This document shows, piece after piece, positions 10,434-20,661 of a stretch of 64,000 nucleotides of DNA. The stretch lies in assembly GCA_033297075.1 (NCBI GenBank), contig MU858128.1, positions 62,001-126,000 of the forward strand, in the 5' to 3' direction. How positions within the stretch are numbered: the stretch's first letter is position 1; every line of letters starts with the position of its first letter. The notes beneath the pieces were generated by a model. That model did no database searches, was not told where the DNA came from, and worked only from the letters and a program-made list of their open reading frames with translations. Source of the DNA: Rhypophila decipiens. Its lineage: Eukaryota; Ascomycota; Sordariomycetes; Sordariales; Naviculisporaceae. Made by a program: the position numbers and the translations under genes.

Positions 10434-13400
10434 ATGGATACTCCTTCGGCCCAAGCTGACGCAGTGCGCAGCGCAGTCTCTTCGGTTGCGACGTGTTCAC
10501 CAGCCATCACGGCGTTGCTCAAGAGCTTGCTATTACCCAAGGACGATATATCGACAACAGCTACAATACCTAGTGTCTCTCAGCCGACTGCGCCAAAATC
10601 ATCGAGATCGAGAGCAAAGAGTACCGCGGCACCGAATAAAAGCGGGAAAGCAGCCGGTGCTACAGATAAGGATGGGCTCTCGGCCAAAGACAAGGCCGCA
10701 TTGGCGACGCAGGTCGTGAATGCCACCCTTCGCGCATTGGGAGAGGCGGCGAAACCGGCATCGTCCAATCCTCCTGCGACACCGAGCCAGCGAGCCCCGG
10801 CAGATGGAGAGCCAGGGAAGCCGATTGCGAGGAGACAACTTGGACGAACCAGCTCGGTGCCCATGACCCCTCTACAGCCTCGGTCTCTCAACAGGGTGTG
10901 CACTTCTCCTACCATGACAAGACACACGCGATCCCCATCGAAATCATCGACTCACAACAACAACAATGCAAACATGCTATCAGCCGTCGAGTGCGCCCGC
11001 ATCGCCTTTGCCGCATTGCGCCAGATGCACAGCTCTGGGAGGATATCATTGCCAGAATTGCAGCTCGAGACTGGCATGTCGGCCTTGGTGACCAAGCTTA
11101 TTGCGCTCGGTCTCCACGAGCAGGCTATCAAGGAGCTGAGAATATTAAAGAAGAGGTTGGATGAAGCCTCCACGGCGGAGGCCAAGAAGGGCGCCAAGGC
11201 AGCTTCTGTCGAGCAGAAAAGTGCCGTTCAGGCATTTGCAGAGATCCTCGACTTTGGCCAAGTCAACGCGTCCGGTCCAACTCTTTCTCTCATCGTCACG
11301 ACTCAGATCCAAACACTCCGAATCCTCTCGGCGCTCAAGAAGCCGGCATACACCGAGGTTGCTGTCCCGTACCTGGCCCACACCCGTCCATCGTCGCCCA
11401 CGAACCTCCTTTTAGCTGCTGCGACTAGCGCAAAGGAAAAAGCGGCAGAAATTGCCAAAATCGCGAGGCAACTGGAGACTGTGTCACAATGCTTGTTCTC
11501 ATTAACTCCAAACGTATCAAGCAAGGAGGACGACATAGGCGCCGAGTCTCGTTTGAATGTATCACCAGCATCCGCGCTCGAACTGCAAACACTGGCTTTG
11601 GAGGCTCGCCTCCATTGGTGGAGACTGGCTAAGCACAAGGGCGACATTGACAAGGATGTCATGCTGCCTCTGTCAAGGTGTCTGGGGGCCTTTGTGAGGA
11701 GGTCCCAGGGCTCAAGTCGAGCTGCTTATGGTGCCTGTCATCAAGCATATCTTCGGGTTGAGGGCCAAGTCAAAGCCTACGGTGCTGAGCCCGCAGGCGG
11801 ATCCAAGTTTCCGCTCGCTGGCATATATCAGACTCTCGTCACCTTGGCCCGCGAGTCTGGACAGCTACCTGATGCCGAAAAATGGGCCAGTGTGCTGCAT
11901 TCTCAGTCGGCATCGAGCGACGAGTCCATCGCAAAATCATGCTCACTCGCCGCACAGCTGCTATCGCTGCATCTCAAAAATCCTAAACGGTATTTCACCA
12001 ATGACCATCTCTTACGCCAGGTGCTTGAAGGAATCCAAGGACCGCTGAAAGGGGACACGAGCGAGTTGGATGAGCTCCTGACCAACGTTTGTCTGGTCAG
12101 GCGATCGGCCACCAACTATCTGATTTCTCTAAACAAAAAGGAAGAAGGCGTTTTCATATGTCCGGCATCTTCGAAGGAATTACTAGAAACATTCATTCTT
12201 CAGTGTCCCCGATTCTGTCTTCGGTGGCTCGGCAAGGCCCCGGAGCCCAAGAGCAGCACCAAAGACTACCTACGATACGAGCAACGACGACAGCTCCTGC
12301 TACAGTCAGTCAACCACGTCCTCGACTCAGCATTCATGACTATCAAGGCACGCTTAGACCAGAACCGCATGTCGTGGGAAGTGATGGAGTCGGTTCTGGG
12401 CGAATCGACAGTACTCTTGGACAACATGGGAGACTTGGGTGCCTCCTCTGCCTCCCCTACATCATACTATGTCAAGATATCGCATTTTTACTATGTCCAG
12501 TACAGTACGCTGCGTCAGCAGGCCAAGGACCCGAAAGACGCAGCGCCCATGCGGGCACTCCGCCGCTCGGTGGAATGCGTCAAGCATCGTTCCAGCGCCG
12601 AGAAGGAAAAGGCGCAGCTGATTCTCAAGCTGGAACGGATGGCAGAGATTTGCAAGACCATGGGCAGAGGTGACCAGGCTCTGGGTGCTCTGCAGTCGAT
12701 CCGGACCAGTCTGGTGGACGACGGTGTTCTGGAGGCTGTCTCTGGTGCGCTTGCCACAGAATCACTCAATATGGCGTGGACTCGAGATGACAAGGCCGAA
12801 TCGCTGTCCCGTGCCCTGTTCTCCATTGCCAAGATGGAACAGGTCTGGATCGACTGGAGCGTGGATCTTGCAGAGACAGAGCAGGCCGCGGTGCTCGAGC
12901 ACAGACTGCGGTATATCCTGCTTGCGGGCGTCAAGAAGCAGGAGGATATCACTCTGGAGCACCCCTGTGTGGACGCGCTGCTCCGCATCTATATCCCAAC
13001 TCGCTTCCCTGTCCGACGGCTGAGAGTCCTTCTCACGCTCTTGTGCTCGACCATTGGTAACTCTCTCAAAGTCGCCGAGCTTAGGTCTATCGCCCACGAC
13101 GCTGCACATGTCGACCAGGACGGCGCCCTCGGCGAGGATGCCGGTCTCTCGGCTTTCATCCCACATATGAAGACATTTTACAACTCGCTCACGGCCCTGA
13201 TTGATGGATATCCCGACGGCTCTGTTCTCGACCAGTCTGTGTCCACGTGGCGTGCCATCGTCACTTCTTGTCAGAGCAGACAAGACCTGGAAAAGGCCAT
13301 CGACAATGTCTCGGGTCTTTTGGACCACTTGGAGTCGATTGCCGATTTTCTCCGGATGAAAGGGCAGGACGTTATGCTCGCGACCGTCCTAGAGCTGGCT

Positions 13401-16400
13401 GCGGATATCAGCAGGGCCGCCGATGGGCCAAAGCCCGAGGATCCCATCAACCACGACGCCTACCTGGCCCTTCAATATACCAACCTGGGAAAGTCTGCAA
13501 AAGCCGACGAGATTTTCTCCAGAGCAGAAGAATATATCGGACTGCATGACCAGGTTCCTGGCGAGGCCATGGCATCCCTGCATCTTGCCTTTACCGAACA
13601 CCACCTTGCTCTGGGTAATCTGAACAAGGCTGAGGAGTGTCTCGGCCAGGCCAGAGCAGCAGTCGGCACCGAGACAGCATTGCAGAGAGTGCCTCGGGCT
13701 CGCAGAAAACACCTCATCGCCTATGCCGCATATCTGCACTCGGTCGCTGCACTTCAACGAGGCGACTCGCACCATGCGCTCGCACACTCGAGAGAAAGCG
13801 TCCGCGTGCTGTACCAGGACTGGCTGAGGCTCGAGTCCCAGGTCTCGTCCAAAGACTCTCCCGACACGACAATGGACGACGCCACCATCAACCTGTCGGT
13901 ACTCAGCTCGCAGCAGGTCATCGCTGGTCCAGAGCTGTGGAGGCTGTTTCCATGGCTATATCGAAATCTTGTTCGTCTATCGTCCATCTATGCCCACCTG
14001 GGCATGTTTCAAGAGACCATGTACTATGCAGAGCAGGCGCAGAAGATGGCCGTGAGCGCGGATTCAGAGTTTTACAAGGCTGATTGCGCCGCCTGGATGG
14101 GGTCAATATTCACCAAGGCGGCCAATCCTGTCAAGGCACTCGAGTTCTTGCAGGACGCTGGGAATATCTTGCCTGGCGATAATCAGTCGTATGCTTCGGC
14201 GGGGCTTGCGTGTCAGATTGGATCCATGTATCTCGATCTCAAGCACGGCCAAGGGGCAGAGATGATGATTGCCAAGGCCGAGGCTGTTTTGGACAAGATT
14301 GCCATGAGCGCAAAGACTAGTGAATCGGTTTCGGATATGGCTGCTGTGGAGGAAAAGATGGCCAAGCTCAAGATCGAGAGCAAGCCCATCAGAGCCACAC
14401 GAAAGACTGCTGCCACCAAGGCCCCCGTGAAGCGTGCACCGAGAGGGGCAGCGGCGGCAAAGACAAAGGCCAAGGCTGCCCCAGCCCCCAAAGAGGAGAT
14501 GGCGGTCGTTGAGGATGCCGGGGTGACAAAACTGAGGGCCTCGATTCTTGTCCAGAAAGCTGCGGCTACATTGAGCAGAAGGGATTGGGCGACCGCTCTG
14601 ACGATACTCAAGGAAGCAGCCGGGACAAGCACATCGACCGACCTTGTCCTCATCAGGCAGGTCACCATGGCTGCGTGCCTGTTGGGGATGAGCATGGAGC
14701 AAATGTCAAGAGACCCTGTGTTTTCCGTCCTCCAGGACTCGACCATCTCGTTTCCCGCCGTCTCGGCCCCCGCCTCATACGACAGGATCTCCCTGCCATC
14801 AAAGACCACGCCACCTAGAAAGACGCGTGCGCCGGCTGGTGGTCCAAAATCCACCTCCTCCAAGGATGTCTCCATGGGCGCTTATGTCGAGAGCCTAAAA
14901 GAAGCCCAGGAACATCTCCTCGAAGCCCACTCGGTGGCTACCCTAAGCGGCGACGCCAGTCTAGTCCACCGCATCTCGGTCATGCTCCAAAACGTAGGGC
15001 TGTTACTCGCAGCCACGTCGTCCAAAGAACGAGCATCGATCCACTCGGGCCATACCTCGTACTCGGTAGAGCTCGCGCGAAACCTCACCTGGCGGAGGGA
15101 GCGAAAAGCACTGGTGCTGGAAAAGAATTCCAAACGAACAGACGGGTACGAATGGCCCGCCTTGCTAGAGTCTGCAAGCACCCGACGATCGAGCCTAGGT
15201 TTTCTTCTCGACCTGAGCAGATTCCAGAGGGACTACATCGACATCATACCCAAAGCCTGGAGCGTGGTATCTATCTCTCTGAGCGAGAATAACCACGACC
15301 TGTGCATCACCAAGCTGCAAGCAGGAAACACCCCGTTTGTGATTCGGCTCCCGCTCGAGAGGGCGAGTTCTCGCGACGCGGACAATGCGGTTTTTAATTT
15401 CCAGCAGGGCCGTGGTGAATTGCTCGAGATTATCAATCTCACCAACGAGACGTGCCACAGCACGCGGGACATGTCGGCCAAGGGGGCCAAGTCCGCCTGG
15501 TGGGCGGAACGGGAAGCGCTGGATAATCGCCTCAAGGAGCTGCTCGAAAGTATCGAGCAGATTTGGCTGGGCGGCTTCAGGGGTATCTTTTCACAGCATG
15601 CCAGGAGAGCGGACTTGTTGGCGGGGTTTCAGAAGACGTTTCTGGATATCCTCGACAAGCACTTGCCCTCGAGGAGGCAAGTTATGAGCCGGGGGCGCAA
15701 CAAGACCAAGGCGGCGGCGTCTACGTCTACTGCCGGTGGGACAAAAGTTACGCTTGACCCCAGAATTCTCGAGTTATTTGTCGGACTGGGGGATGCCAAC
15801 GCTCCGGGGTGTGATTTGGACGACGAGCTGACGGACCTGCTCTACTTTGTGGTGGACATTTTGCAGTTCCACGGGGAGAGGAACGCCTATGACGAGATTG
15901 ACTTTGACTCGATGGTGGTCGAGACGTTTGATGCGTTGCGCTCGTATCACGCCGCTGCTACTGAGGCTGCTGCTACCGACGAAGCAGCATCTTCTTCAAG
16001 CAGCGTGCATACTATCCTCCTGCTGGACAAGTCGTTGCACGTTTTCCCGTGGGAGTCTTTGCCCTGCCTGCAAAATTGTGCGGTGTCGAGGATGCCCAGT
16101 CTTGTCTGCTTGCGGAGGTTGATAATGGAGCAGAAAGACCAGCAGCAGCAGCAAAAGGGCGCCGGCAGCAAAAAGGATAATAATAATAGGCCGTCTACTC
16201 CAACCCAGTCATCATCATCATCATCATCATCAAGCGACGAAGACGAATCCGAAACTACTTGTTCTTCTTCCTCTTCCTCCAAGAGGGAAGGACACCACGT
16301 CTCCCTCTCCTCGGGGACAATAATCCTCAACCCCTCAGGCGACCTAAAATCAACACAATCAACCTTTGAAACACCCCTCTCTCGTCTCCTCAAACCCTGG

Positions 16401-16883
16401 AAAAAAATCATCGCCCGCCCCCCCTCAGAAGCCGAATTCGAGCTCGCCCTCTCAAGCAGCGAGATCCTGCTCTACTTTGGCCACGGCTCGGGCGCGCAAT
16501 ACATTCGCGGCAAGACCATCCGCAAACTAGACCGCTGCCGCGCGACGGTCCTCCTCATGGGCTGTAGCTCCGCCAAGCTGGCCGAGTGCGGCGATTTCGA
16601 GCCCTACGGCCCGGCGTGGAACTACATGATGGCGGGCGCACCTGCTGTTGTGGGGACGTTGTGGGATGTTACGGATCGGGATATTGATCGCTTTACGGAG
16701 GGGGTTTTGGGGGAGTGGGGGGTTCTTTCTTCTGAAAATAGTACTGGGAGTAAAAAGAAGGGGAGGGGGGGAGGGAAGAGTTTGGTTCAGGCTGTTATGA
16801 GGGCGAGGGGGGTTTGTAAATTCCGCTATGTTAATGCTGCGTCTGTTGTTGTTTATGGGATTCCTGTTTGGGTGGATCGGTGA
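10434..16883 (+). CDS. bimB: Separase (separin, peptidase C50; ESP1/Cut1/BimB orthologue)
   Basis: The cysteine protease that cleaves cohesin at anaphase onset after securin is destroyed. A single uninterrupted frame of 2149 residues, the expected size for fungal separases. The first ~1500 residues are helical, TPR-like repeat material (for example EEYIGLHDQ, AEECLGQARAA and MYYAEQAQKMA blocks). The C-terminal caspase-like domain has the dyad histidine in LLYFGHGSGAQYIRG (about H2017) and the cysteine in VLLMGCSSAKL (about C2044), followed by MMAGAPAVVGTLWDVTDRDID. Basic, Ala/Lys-rich linkers lie near residues 1320-1350. A Ser/Gln/Asp low-complexity insert lies near 1900-1950 inside the protease region. 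The absence of introns in 6.4 kb is notable beside its neighbours. CDC27, which acts in the same switch, lies 41 kb away. Confidence 0.96.
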   Translation: MDTPSAQADAVRSAVSSVATCSPAITALLKSLLLPKDDISTTATIPSVSQPTAPKSSRSRAKSTAAPNKSGKAAGATDKDGLSAKDKAALATQVVNATLRALGEAAKPASSNPPATPSQRAPADGEPGKPIARRQLGRTSSVPMTPLQPRSLNRVCTSPTMTRHTRSPSKSSTHNNNNANMLSAVECARIAFAALRQMHSSGRISLPELQLETGMSALVTKLIALGLHEQAIKELRILKKRLDEASTAEAKKGAKAASVEQKSAVQAFAEILDFGQVNASGPTLSLIVTTQIQTLRILSALKKPAYTEVAVPYLAHTRPSSPTNLLLAAATSAKEKAAEIAKIARQLETVSQCLFSLTPNVSSKEDDIGAESRLNVSPASALELQTLALEARLHWWRLAKHKGDIDKDVMLPLSRCLGAFVRRSQGSSRAAYGACHQAYLRVEGQVKAYGAEPAGGSKFPLAGIYQTLVTLARESGQLPDAEKWASVLHSQSASSDESIAKSCSLAAQLLSLHLKNPKRYFTNDHLLRQVLEGIQGPLKGDTSELDELLTNVCLVRRSATNYLISLNKKEEGVFICPASSKELLETFILQCPRFCLRWLGKAPEPKSSTKDYLRYEQRRQLLLQSVNHVLDSAFMTIKARLDQNRMSWEVMESVLGESTVLLDNMGDLGASSASPTSYYVKISHFYYVQYSTLRQQAKDPKDAAPMRALRRSVECVKHRSSAEKEKAQLILKLERMAEICKTMGRGDQALGALQSIRTSLVDDGVLEAVSGALATESLNMAWTRDDKAESLSRALFSIAKMEQVWIDWSVDLAETEQAAVLEHRLRYILLAGVKKQEDITLEHPCVDALLRIYIPTRFPVRRLRVLLTLLCSTIGNSLKVAELRSIAHDAAHVDQDGALGEDAGLSAFIPHMKTFYNSLTALIDGYPDGSVLDQSVSTWRAIVTSCQSRQDLEKAIDNVSGLLDHLESIADFLRMKGQDVMLATVLELAADISRAADGPKPEDPINHDAYLALQYTNLGKSAKADEIFSRAEEYIGLHDQVPGEAMASLHLAFTEHHLALGNLNKAEECLGQARAAVGTETALQRVPRARRKHLIAYAAYLHSVAALQRGDSHHALAHSRESVRVLYQDWLRLESQVSSKDSPDTTMDDATINLSVLSSQQVIAGPELWRLFPWLYRNLVRLSSIYAHLGMFQETMYYAEQAQKMAVSADSEFYKADCAAWMGSIFTKAANPVKALEFLQDAGNILPGDNQSYASAGLACQIGSMYLDLKHGQGAEMMIAKAEAVLDKIAMSAKTSESVSDMAAVEEKMAKLKIESKPIRATRKTAATKAPVKRAPRGAAAAKTKAKAAPAPKEEMAVVEDAGVTKLRASILVQKAAATLSRRDWATALTILKEAAGTSTSTDLVLIRQVTMAACLLGMSMEQMSRDPVFSVLQDSTISFPAVSAPASYDRISLPSKTTPPRKTRAPAGGPKSTSSKDVSMGAYVESLKEAQEHLLEAHSVATLSGDASLVHRISVMLQNVGLLLAATSSKERASIHSGHTSYSVELARNLTWRRERKALVLEKNSKRTDGYEWPALLESASTRRSSLGFLLDLSRFQRDYIDIIPKAWSVVSISLSENNHDLCITKLQAGNTPFVIRLPLERASSRDADNAVFNFQQGRGELLEIINLTNETCHSTRDMSAKGAKSAWWAEREALDNRLKELLESIEQIWLGGFRGIFSQHARRADLLAGFQKTFLDILDKHLPSRRQVMSRGRNKTKAAASTSTAGGTKVTLDPRILELFVGLGDANAPGCDLDDELTDLLYFVVDILQFHGERNAYDEIDFDSMVVETFDALRSYHAAATEAAATDEAASSSSSVHTILLLDKSLHVFPWESLPCLQNCAVSRMPSLVCLRRLIMEQKDQQQQQKGAGSKKDNNNRPSTPTQSSSSSSSSSDEDESETTCSSSSSSKREGHHVSLSSGTIILNPSGDLKSTQSTFETPLSRLLKPWKKIIARPPSEAEFELALSSSEILLYFGHGSGAQYIRGKTIRKLDRCRATVLLMGCSSAKLAECGDFEPYGPAWNYMMAGAPAVVGTLWDVTDRDIDRFTEGVLGEWGVLSSENSTGSKKKGRGGGKSLVQAVMRARGVCKFRYVNAASVVVYGIPVWVDR

Positions 16884-17282
16884 ATGGAAGGAAGGCTTGC
16901 TTTTGTTTGCGTTTTGTTTTGGAAAAGGAAAGGGGCTTGCTTTTATGTATACCTAGCTATGGGTGGGCATAGTAAGTAAACCAACTTGCTGCCCCTTTTG
17001 TTGTTGGATACTGTTCTTCTTATGCCTTTATAACGCATTGCATTGCATTGTTGAGTGTTGGAAATACCCGGGCATTATATATGTCCTTTGAGGTTTTTTG
17101 CTTGTGGGGTTGGTGTATCTTTTATTATTAGAATGCTTTCATGGGTTCATTGAAGGCGGTCATACCCTGCCGTCAAGTCCAAAGTTACATACCAATATCA
17201 GAACTTGACCCCTAAACTGGAGTCCTCGCTTCACACTTGGACTCAAAACGCATACAACTCGCCCAAAGCAAGATATCTCCCG
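16884..17282. other. Convergent 3' flanks of separase and amidohydrolase
   Basis: 399 bp between convergent stop codons, T-rich on the plus strand and with no gene. Expected to hold both polyadenylation regions. Confidence 0.5.
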
Positions 17283-18476
17283 TCACTCCCCAACCAACCT
17301 CAGCACCCGAATCGCATTCCCCCCCATGACCTTCTCCGCCGCCTCAGTCCCCTCCCCAAGCGCCCTCCCAACAGCCTGCGCATTAAGACTCACACTCTCC
17401 CACTCACCCTGCTCATCTGTCCCCAAAGGCGGAAAAAACGGATGATCCGTCCCAAACATTAATCTCTCCAGCCCTCCTCCTCCTCCTCCTCTTTCTCCCC
17501 CCGACGACGCAGCAACAGCCGCTTGAACCCCTACATCCGAGTAAACCACCGCATCCAAGTAAATCTGCGTGTTTAAAACTTCCCATAGCGTCCTTCTCTT
17601 CTCACCACCAGTCTTTTGTTGCTGGCGGCTAAAAAGATGCCCATCATGCGCAATACAACTCTCGATCCTGCCTGCAAGGAACGGCAAAGTCCCCCCGCTA
17701 TGCGCCAGTATGATCTGGAGAGTCGGGATGCTGTCAAATACACCCGCCAAAAACATGCGTGTCACCGCGATGGTAGTCTCCATCGGGAACCCGAGAGCAA
17801 GAGGCAACACATGCCCGTATTCAGCCTGTCGCGGGCCGTAGACTTGATTCGGCAGGCCGTAGTGCGGGTGCAAAAAGATTGTGAGGTTTTTCTCTGCCAG
17901 CGCCGAGAAGATAGGGAGTAGGTTTGGGTCGTCTAGTCCGCTTCCGAGGCCTGACGTTCCGAGGATCACGCCCCTGCAGTACGGGGTCCGCGAGAGGTTG
18001 TCTATGCAAGATTGTATCTCGCTGGTTGGGGCGGTTAGGGGCAGGGTGCCGAAGAAGTACAGCCTCCCCGGGTGCGAGGCGCACATGTCGGAGAAGGAGG
18101 TGTTTGTTTCTTTGGCGACGAGGGGCGCCTCGGCGGGGGACAGAAAGTCCAGCCAGGGGTTGGCGAGGGAGAGTACGGATATGGCGATCTTGTGCGTGTC
18201 CATGAAGTGTATCTTTTGGGCGAGGGAGGAGTAGTGTCTTGTTAGGGGGCGGCCTGGGATGATCTGGTTTGAGCGAGCTGGGTTGGATTCTGCTTCGAGG
18301 AGGAGAGGGACCTCGGACGAGAGGAGGATCAGCCGCGGATCTTCTGGGGAGGCCGGAAAAGTCCTGACTAGAGGGATTTCCGTCCGGGATCTGAGCATCG
18401 AGACGTAGGAGGGCGGATACATGTGCGTGTGGATGTCTACTACTGCCGCCGCTTTTGGGGGTGATGGTTGAGACAT
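17283..18476 (-). CDS. Amidohydrolase family 2 (ACMSD-like TIM-barrel hydrolase/decarboxylase)
   Basis: An intron-free gene for a 397-residue metal-dependent TIM-barrel enzyme of the aminocarboxymuconate-semialdehyde decarboxylase / gamma-resorcylate decarboxylase group. The metal ligands appear in order: HTH in DIHTHMYPP (residues 16 and 18), a histidine in FLHPHYGLP, another in LAHSGGTLPF, and the aspartate in FGTDHPFFPP. A Gly-rich stretch (GGERGGGGGGLE) precedes the last motif. The length is usual for fungal members. The family includes decarboxylases and hydrolases acting on aromatic or semialdehyde acids, so the substrate is open. It is divergent from a 2OG-Fe(II) oxygenase, and the two may share control. 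Confidence 0.88.
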   Translation of the reverse strand: MSQPSPPKAAAVVDIHTHMYPPSYVSMLRSRTEIPLVRTFPASPEDPRLILLSSEVPLLLEAESNPARSNQIIPGRPLTRHYSSLAQKIHFMDTHKIAISVLSLANPWLDFLSPAEAPLVAKETNTSFSDMCASHPGRLYFFGTLPLTAPTSEIQSCIDNLSRTPYCRGVILGTSGLGSGLDDPNLLPIFSALAEKNLTIFLHPHYGLPNQVYGPRQAEYGHVLPLALGFPMETTIAVTRMFLAGVFDSIPTLQIILAHSGGTLPFLAGRIESCIAHDGHLFSRQQQKTGGEKRRTLWEVLNTQIYLDAVVYSDVGVQAAVAASSGGERGGGGGGLERLMFGTDHPFFPPLGTDEQGEWESVSLNAQAVGRALGEGTEAAEKVMGGNAIRVLRLVGE

Positions 18477-19046
18477 AGTGTTGATGTTGATGTTGAGACG
18501 AGAGACAGGTGGTCAGATCTGGAGAACAAGGTAGCAGCAAGGCCGAATTATATCCTCAACTGTCAAGAATTTACTTGGGAAATATCTCGAGCGTCGTTGT
18601 CCTCGTGTCCCGCAAGGTGCATGCCAAGACCCGTGATCCCTATCGGACGACCCCGCCCCCTCTGTCCGATCATTTTGCAGGGATTGAGCCCCGCATGTCT
18701 TCCTTATCACTTACACGCCTCTTATCTCTGTGGGCCTCATCAAATGGAGGGTTGCTGGCCAGTAAGGTCGCTGAAACACGCCTGCTATCAAACCATCGTT
18801 GCATGTTGACGAACGTCCTGTGATGATGGCCTGCCGTATGCGGACATGGTGCCGCCAGTTATCGGGCTTGTGAGTGGCTTGACAGCGGACAAAGACGATG
18901 CCTTATCCCCAGTCCCGCGTGTAACGGTGTAACCTCAGGTCACGGTAGCTTTGTTGGTGAACTTGAACTCTTAGATAACAGTCATTTGACATCGCATCGT
19001 CGGTGCCTTTCTCTCCTTCAAGACCTTTGCAACTCCTTGCCCCAAG
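18477..19046. promoter_or_regulatory. Bidirectional promoter of amidohydrolase and 2OG-oxygenase
   Basis: 570 bp between divergent start codons, with no gene. It must contain both promoters, which suggests joint regulation of the enzyme pair, though I identified no binding site. Confidence 0.5.
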
Positions 19047-20182
19047 ATGGAGAAAGCAGCAGTGCAAGCAGACGGGCTCCTCATTCCGGTAGGAACCATC
19101 ACTAAGCTTCCTTGCACATACTGAGCTTGACCTGACACCTGCGCAGCTGATAGACTTTGGCAATTTCCTCAACGGCGACGAGACCCAAAAGCTAGAAACA
19201 GCCAAAGCAATCCTCCACGGCTTCCAGACAGCCGGCTTCATCTACCTCAGCAACATCCCCATAACACCCCCAACCCGCGCCCACGTCTTCAATGCATCGG
19301 CCAACTTCTTCAAGCTCCCCCTCGAGACCAAGCTCTCCCACGGCTGGACAACCCCCGAAGCCAACCGGGGCTACTCGGCCCCAGGTCGGGAAAAAGTAAC
19401 CCAACTAACGGACATCTCCGAGGTCTCAAAGATGCGAACCTCAGCCCCGGACATCAAAGAATCCTTCGAGATAGGCCGCGACGACGAGTCAGGCCATCCA
19501 AACCAATGGCCCCCTGAACGAGACGACCTGATCGGGTTCAAATCAACAATGACCTCCTTCTTCGACCAGTGCAAGTCCCTCCACCTGGACGTGATGCGCG
19601 CCATCGCGGTAGGCATGGGCCTCGACGACCACAACTACTTTGATACCTTCCTCGACGTGGGCGACAACACCCTTCGTCTGCTGCACTACCCGGCGGTAGA
19701 CAAAAAGGTCTTTAAGATTAATCCAGGCCAGGTGCGCGCGGGCGAGCACAGCGATTATGGCTCCATCACGCTGCTTTTTCAGGACGAGAGGGGCGGGTTA
19801 CAGGTCAAGAGCCCCAATGGCCAGTTTGTGGACGCTACGCCTATCGAGGGGACTTGTGTGGTCAATGCGGGTGATTTGTTGGCTAGGTGGAGCAATGATA
19901 CTATCAAGAGTACTATCCATCGAGTTGTTGAGCCGCCGTCCAAGACGGACAGGGATATTCATCCGCCGAGATATAGTATTGCGTAAGTTTGTGGACAAGA
20001 AGGCTGGTGGTGGTGGTGATGGTGAATGCTGACTGACTGATGAATTTAGGTACTTTTGCAATCCGAATTCCAAGGCTTATATCGAAGCTATACCGGGCAC
20101 ATATGCCACCGAGGCAGAGAAAAAGTATCATGGTATCAACAGCGGGCAATATCTTGTGCAGAGACTGGCTGCTACGTACTGA
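19047..20182 (+). CDS. 2-oxoglutarate/Fe(II)-dependent dioxygenase (isopenicillin N synthase-like)
   Basis: A non-heme iron oxygenase of 336 residues. Three exons: 19047-19088, 19147-19982 and 20050-20182, with introns of 58 and 67 nt. The start MEKAAVQADGLLIP joins directly to LIDFGNFLNG, the usual DIOX_N opening, which fixes the tiny first exon. The N-domain also shows GFQTAGFIYLSNIPI. The iron ligands are HSD in AGEHSDYGSITLLFQD and the histidine in STIHRVVEPP; PPRYSIAYFCNP carries the RxS 2-oxoglutarate site and is rebuilt across the last intron. Relatives include fungal thymine- or flavonoid-type dioxygenases as well as isopenicillin N synthase, so the substrate is not assigned. No peptide synthetase lies nearby, which argues against beta-lactam synthesis. 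Confidence 0.92.
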
Positions 20183-20661
20183 TCGGATGATTTTCTAGCC
20201 ATGACTTGTGATTCCAAATGAACATTGGGGTATTGTAAAGGTGAAAGGAAGTTGAGCAGGTGTAAAGAGATATTATCAGTAACGCCAAGACGACCAGTTT
20301 CTCAGGAAAATTAAGCCCCTCAATCTATAACTAAACCACGATGCAAAATGAACATGGCGGTGAGAGAACTCGGTGTAAAAACCAGGAGTAACTGGTAAAA
20401 ACAACTAACAATATTATAAAGAGCCACTGATATACCGTGACCAAGTCACTGAAATTCCCTAAATTTTAACGTGAATAGTCCTGGAAAGAGACATTGAGTG
20501 AGAACCTTGACGACTGCAGTGGCCATGAGGTGGCCCCACCACCCCACTATTTTCCTCTCTTGCATACTGGAAACCAAGACCCCTGCCCATTTTTCACGAC
20601 ACCATCAACAACAACCAAACCGCTTCAAAGTCAACCACTTCACACCCAACCCCAAGCCAAA
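20183..20661. other. Intergenic: oxygenase 3' flank and J-protein promoter
   Basis: 479 bp, fairly AT-rich, with no gene. It covers the oxygenase polyadenylation region and the promoter of the J-protein gene. Confidence 0.45.

Noticed and set aside
17283..20182. Possible beta-lactam biosynthesis because of the isopenicillin-N-synthase-like enzyme
   Set aside because: No ACV synthetase, acyltransferase or other cluster gene is nearby; the family is broad and most members make no penicillin.
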